Assembly (NCBI GenBank): GCA_018262385.1
Contig: JAGSPQ010000168.1
Location: forward strand, 1-7,180
Direction: 5' to 3'
Source: Myxococcaceae bacterium
GTDB lineage: Bacteria > Myxococcota > Myxococcia > Myxococcales > Myxococcaceae
Length of the DNA: 7,180 nt
The notes under the pieces are model-generated. The model was not told the origin of the DNA, made no database searches, and worked only from the letters and a program-made list of their open reading frames with translations. Below are positions 5,259-7,180 of this stretch, in pieces. Made by a program: the position numbers and the translations under genes. The stretch's first letter is position 1. Each line of letters starts with the position of its first letter.

Positions 5259-5672
5259 TCAGGGCTGCTTCGGCGGCTCGGCCAGGTCGGCGAGGGTCGT
5301 CTTGGTCGCCCACTTCGCGTAGGCGTCTTTGAGCTGGGTGAAGGCGGGGTGAAGCATGCACGGGTTCTTCCCGCTGCACTCTCCCCAGCCGAAGGCGCAC
5401 CGGTTCGGCTCGAGATCCAGCTCGACCGCCGAGAGGATGTCGATGAAGCGGATGCTCTTGCGCGGCCGCACCAGCTTGAAGCCGCCGCCGTGCCCCTTCT
5501 CTGACTCGAGCAGCCCCCGGGCGACCAGCTTGCGCATCACCTTCGACAGGTAGTGCTCGGGGATGTGGGTCATCTTCGACAGGTCGGTCGCACGCACCGC
5601 CTGCCCGCGCGGCAGCGTCGCCATCTGGGCCATCGCCCGGATCGCGTACTCCGCCGTCTGACTGAGGATCAT
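5259..5672 (-). CDS. Rrf2-family transcriptional regulator with putative [2Fe-2S] cysteines
   Basis: This 137-residue protein has the winged-helix start of the Rrf2/IscR/NsrR family: MILSQTAEYAIRAMAQMA at 1-18, the recognition region IPEHYLSKVMRKLVARGLL at 37-55, and the wing KGHGGGFKLVRP at 59-70. Cysteines at 92, 99 and 105 (spacing Cx6Cx5C) followed by H108 form the usual cluster-binding loop, so it probably senses NO, oxygen or iron-sulfur status. The spacing differs from IscR (Cx5Cx5C) and from E. coli NsrR (Cx4Cx5C), so neither symbol is assigned. The start at 5672 has AGGAG seven bases upstream; a longer frame from 5708 adds 12 unfamily-like residues. It is convergent with the flavodoxin gene (10-bp gap), and a 24-bp dyad lies 39 bp upstream of its start, a candidate autoregulatory operator. 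Confidence 0.92.
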   Translation of the reverse strand: MILSQTAEYAIRAMAQMATLPRGQAVRATDLSKMTHIPEHYLSKVMRKLVARGLLESEKGHGGGFKLVRPRKSIRFIDILSAVELDLEPNRCAFGWGECSGKNPCMLHPAFTQLKDAYAKWATKTTLADLAEPPKQP

Positions 5673-5710
5673 CCCAGGGCTCCTAACCGGTCGATCGCCC
5701 CCCGTCAAAC

Positions 5711-5734
5711 TCAGGAGACTCGACCGTCTTCTGA
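5711..5734. promoter_or_regulatory. 24-bp inverted repeat between crtC and the Rrf2 gene
   Basis: Arms TCAGGAGAC (5711-5719) and GTCTTCTGA (5726-5734) are complementary at 8 of 9 positions around the spacer TCGACC. On the minus strand a TTGACG hexamer (5708-5703) follows directly and could be a -35 element for the Rrf2 gene, which makes the dyad a candidate operator. It could instead act as the 3' hairpin of the crtC transcript, starting 31 bases after the stop, although no U-tract follows and one pair is A-C in that strand. Its arms are less GC-rich than the surroundings. Confidence 0.4.
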
Positions 5735-5765
5735 ATTCGGACCTCGAGCGACCGGCTGCCGCCGC

Positions 5766-6674
5766 CTACGCCGCCGACCCCTCGCGGGTCCGGAAGTGCG
5801 CCATCCACCGCAGGTACGGCCGGTGAAACTTCTCGAAGTCGGCGACCTCACCCAGCGCGTGCGAGGGCCCCAGCCGGGACTCCAGCCGCGCGTAGAACGG
5901 CGAGGACTCGAGCAGCCGCGGCTGTTCGAGCCCCGCATGCCCCGGCATCAGGCTCCTGGGCACGTTCAGCCCCCAGGCGGTGCGCCGCTCGAGCGCCGGC
6001 GCGGCGGCGATCCGCTCCAGGCTGCTGCCGCGCGAGGTGGAGATCAGGTGCAGCGCCTCGCCGCTGCCGCGCGGCCGGTAGATCACCTCGCTCGTCCTGC
6101 GCCGGTGCACCCGCAGCCACTGCCAGCCCGGCAGGCCCGAGCCCAGCGGCTCCTCGCCCCGGTTGGTGTCGTGGTAGCCGCGGCCGGTCAGCTCTTCGCC
6201 CTGCACCTTCAGCGTCGCCCGCGCGCGCGGGGCCAGCGGCTGCCAGAAGTGCGGCTGCCCCTCGACCAGCTGAACCTCGTCGACCGCCGGAGCCTCGGGC
6301 GTCAGCTCGAGCGACGCCTCGGTCGGACGGCCCCACGGCGCGGTGCGATCCACCACCTGGATCACCACCCGCCCGTCGGCCGCGTAGTGCAGCGAGGAGG
6401 CGCCGATCCTCAAGGTCCGGCCGTCCTCGACCGACGCGGCCGGGTACTCCGAGAGCACCCAGTGCCAGCGCGCCCCACCCCGGTAGAGCGCGAGGTTCAC
6501 CGCGCAGTGCTCGGTCGGCCGGCCGCCCCGCCCGACCGCGATCGAATAGCGGGGCGAGAAGACCGCTCCCACCATCAGGATCACCACCGCGGTGACGTCG
6601 CCCGCGGTGACGTCGGCGTAGTACCAACGGTACGCCCCCGGCCGGTTCGGCAGCTCGAGCAGCGATCGGTTCAC
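5766..6674 (-). CDS. crtC: Carotenoid 1,2-hydratase (hydroxyneurosporene synthase) CrtC
   Basis: CrtC adds water across the terminal 1,2 double bond of acyclic or monocyclic carotenoids (neurosporene, lycopene and relatives) to give 1-hydroxy carotenoids. The protein has 302 residues. Family landmarks are PGAYRWYYADV (12-22), the GAVFSPRYS segment (36-44), EHCAVNLALY (55-64), PHFWQPLAPRARATLKV (141-157) and GRGYHDTNRGEEPL (164-177). H142, W144, Y167 and D169 fall in an HxW...YxD pattern that, as I recall, corresponds to residues found essential in studied CrtC enzymes, Asp being the likely acid. The start is GTG, overlapping the stop of the desaturase gene as GTGA (6674-6671), so the two are coupled. 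Residues 21-29 are encoded by a 15-bp tandem repeat. Its stop ends the carotenoid gene row; a possible 3' hairpin lies downstream. Confidence 0.93.
   Translation of the reverse strand: MNRSLLELPNRPGAYRWYYADVTAGDVTAVVILMVGAVFSPRYSIAVGRGGRPTEHCAVNLALYRGGARWHWVLSEYPAASVEDGRTLRIGASSLHYAADGRVVIQVVDRTAPWGRPTEASLELTPEAPAVDEVQLVEGQPHFWQPLAPRARATLKVQGEELTGRGYHDTNRGEEPLGSGLPGWQWLRVHRRRTSEVIYRPRGSGEALHLISTSRGSSLERIAAAPALERRTAWGLNVPRSLMPGHAGLEQPRLLESSPFYARLESRLGPSHALGEVADFEKFHRPYLRWMAHFRTREGSAA
6587..6615. repeat. 15-bp tandem direct repeat inside crtC
   Basis: CCGCGGTGACGTCG occurs at 6587-6600 and again at 6602-6615, a 14-bp identity with a 15-bp period. It encodes the DVTAGDVTA segment near the N-terminus of CrtC. 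The period is a multiple of three, so gain or loss of a unit would keep the frame. Both copies lie in the poorly conserved stretch between the YYADV and GAVFSP motifs. Confidence 0.8.
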
Positions 6675-7180
6675 GCGCGCAGATCCAGGTGGTTCGCCGC
6701 GAGCTGGGCGGCGAAGTGGCCCGAGAGCATCACCAGCGGCACTCCCCCGCCGGGGTGGGTGCCTCCGCCCGAGAAGAACAGCCCCGGAACCTGGCCCCGC
6801 ATCTTCGGGCGGCGGAACGGGCCCAGCCGGCCGTGGGGCACAAACCCGTAGATCGAGCCGCCGGGCGCCCCGCGCCGGGCGAGATCCACCGGGGTCCGCT
6901 CGCCGAGCACGCGCACGCTCGCGCCCGCCACCTCCGGGCACAGCTGCCGCAGCCCGGCGAGGCAGAACGCACGCAGCCGGCTCGCCCGCTCGATCCACTC
7001 CTGCTCCGCCTCGGGGCCCAGGCCGCCAGCGAGCGCCGGAGCATTGACCATCAGGAACACCCCGCTGTGCCCCGCCGGCGCCATCGTCGGGTCGCTCGCC
7101 ACCGGGTGGCAGACGTACAGCGTCGGCTCGGCCGGCACCTGCCCCCGGAACAGCGCGTCGAACTCGACCCGGTAGTCCGG
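6671..7180 (-). CDS. crtD: CrtD-type carotenoid 3,4-desaturase (CrtI/CrtD family), C-terminal part
   Basis: The frame is open to the window edge, giving 169 residues of the C-terminal part; the FAD-binding N-terminus lies outside. The segment FDALFRGQVPAEPTLYVCHP near the edge and the terminal VPGLFFSGGGTHPGGGVPLV...LSGHFAAQ block are the conserved C-terminal regions of phytoene-desaturase-like flavoproteins. The combination GSIYGFVPHGRLGPFRRP followed by a terminal LSG looks more like CrtD than CrtI, and crtC lies directly downstream with a GTGA overlap. CrtD oxidises the 3,4 bond of 1-hydroxy carotenoids, the step after CrtC, so the pair makes hydroxylated, extended-chromophore carotenoids. 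Several CrtI-like paralogues share this C-terminus, so the substrate is inferred mainly from context. Confidence 0.85.
   Translation of the reverse strand, partial: PDYRVEFDALFRGQVPAEPTLYVCHPVASDPTMAPAGHSGVFLMVNAPALAGGLGPEAEQEWIERASRLRAFCLAGLRQLCPEVAGASVRVLGERTPVDLARRGAPGGSIYGFVPHGRLGPFRRPKMRGQVPGLFFSGGGTHPGGGVPLVMLSGHFAAQLAANHLDLRA

Noticed and set aside
5553..6851. 432-codon plus-strand frame opposite crtC and the Rrf2 gene
   Set aside because: It is Arg/Pro-rich shadow sequence spanning two well-supported minus-strand genes.
1..7180. CRISPR array, tRNA, rRNA, insertion sequence or integrase signatures
   Set aside because: No regularly spaced repeats, tRNA-like cloverleaf, transposase motifs or terminal inverted repeats were seen on either strand.

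Overview
The window is high-GC DNA (by eye about two thirds G+C or more) with tightly packed genes. Several adjacent genes are joined by ATGA- or GTGA-type stop/start overlaps. GC-rich coding, a CrtC/CrtD carotenoid pair, sigma-54-like promoters, an Rrf2 regulator and a single-heme lipoprotein together suggest a Myxococcota-like or other deltaproteobacterial organism. That is an inference; purple bacteria also carry crtC/crtD, and no taxonomic marker gene is present.

Layout. (1) Positions 1-44, minus: the first residues of what looks like a universal stress protein. A 179-bp divergent intergenic region follows, with sigma-54-like promoter matches and an inverted repeat. (2) Positions 224-1650, plus: a small coiled-coil protein overlapping an NnrS-family membrane protein. 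The NnrS frame is interrupted by one in-frame TGA at 796-798. (3) Positions 3763-1640, minus: a cation diffusion facilitator (CDF) metal transporter, a VOC-fold protein and a lipoprotein with one CxxCH heme motif. The lipoprotein gene runs 11 bp into the end of nnrS. (4) Positions 3851-5248, plus: two translationally coupled tandem-CBS proteins, a perfect FNR/Dnr box (TTGAT-N4-ATCAA) and a short flavodoxin with a TTG start. (5) Positions 5672-5259, minus: an Rrf2-family regulator with three cluster-type cysteines. (6) Positions 7180-5766, minus: the C-terminal part of a CrtD-type carotenoid desaturase overlapping a complete carotenoid 1,2-hydratase, CrtC.

Working together. NnrS (a heme/copper protein of nitric-oxide physiology), a probable universal stress protein, CBS proteins, a flavodoxin, a consensus FNR/Dnr operator and an Rrf2 regulator are parts commonly found in low-oxygen or NO-stress regulons. 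I read positions 1-1650 and 3851-5672 as one loosely organised NO/hypoxia redox locus, split by an unrelated-looking CDF/VOC/lipoprotein block and ending at the edge of a carotenoid cluster. The shared-regulon idea is inference; the FNR box is its strongest direct sequence support.
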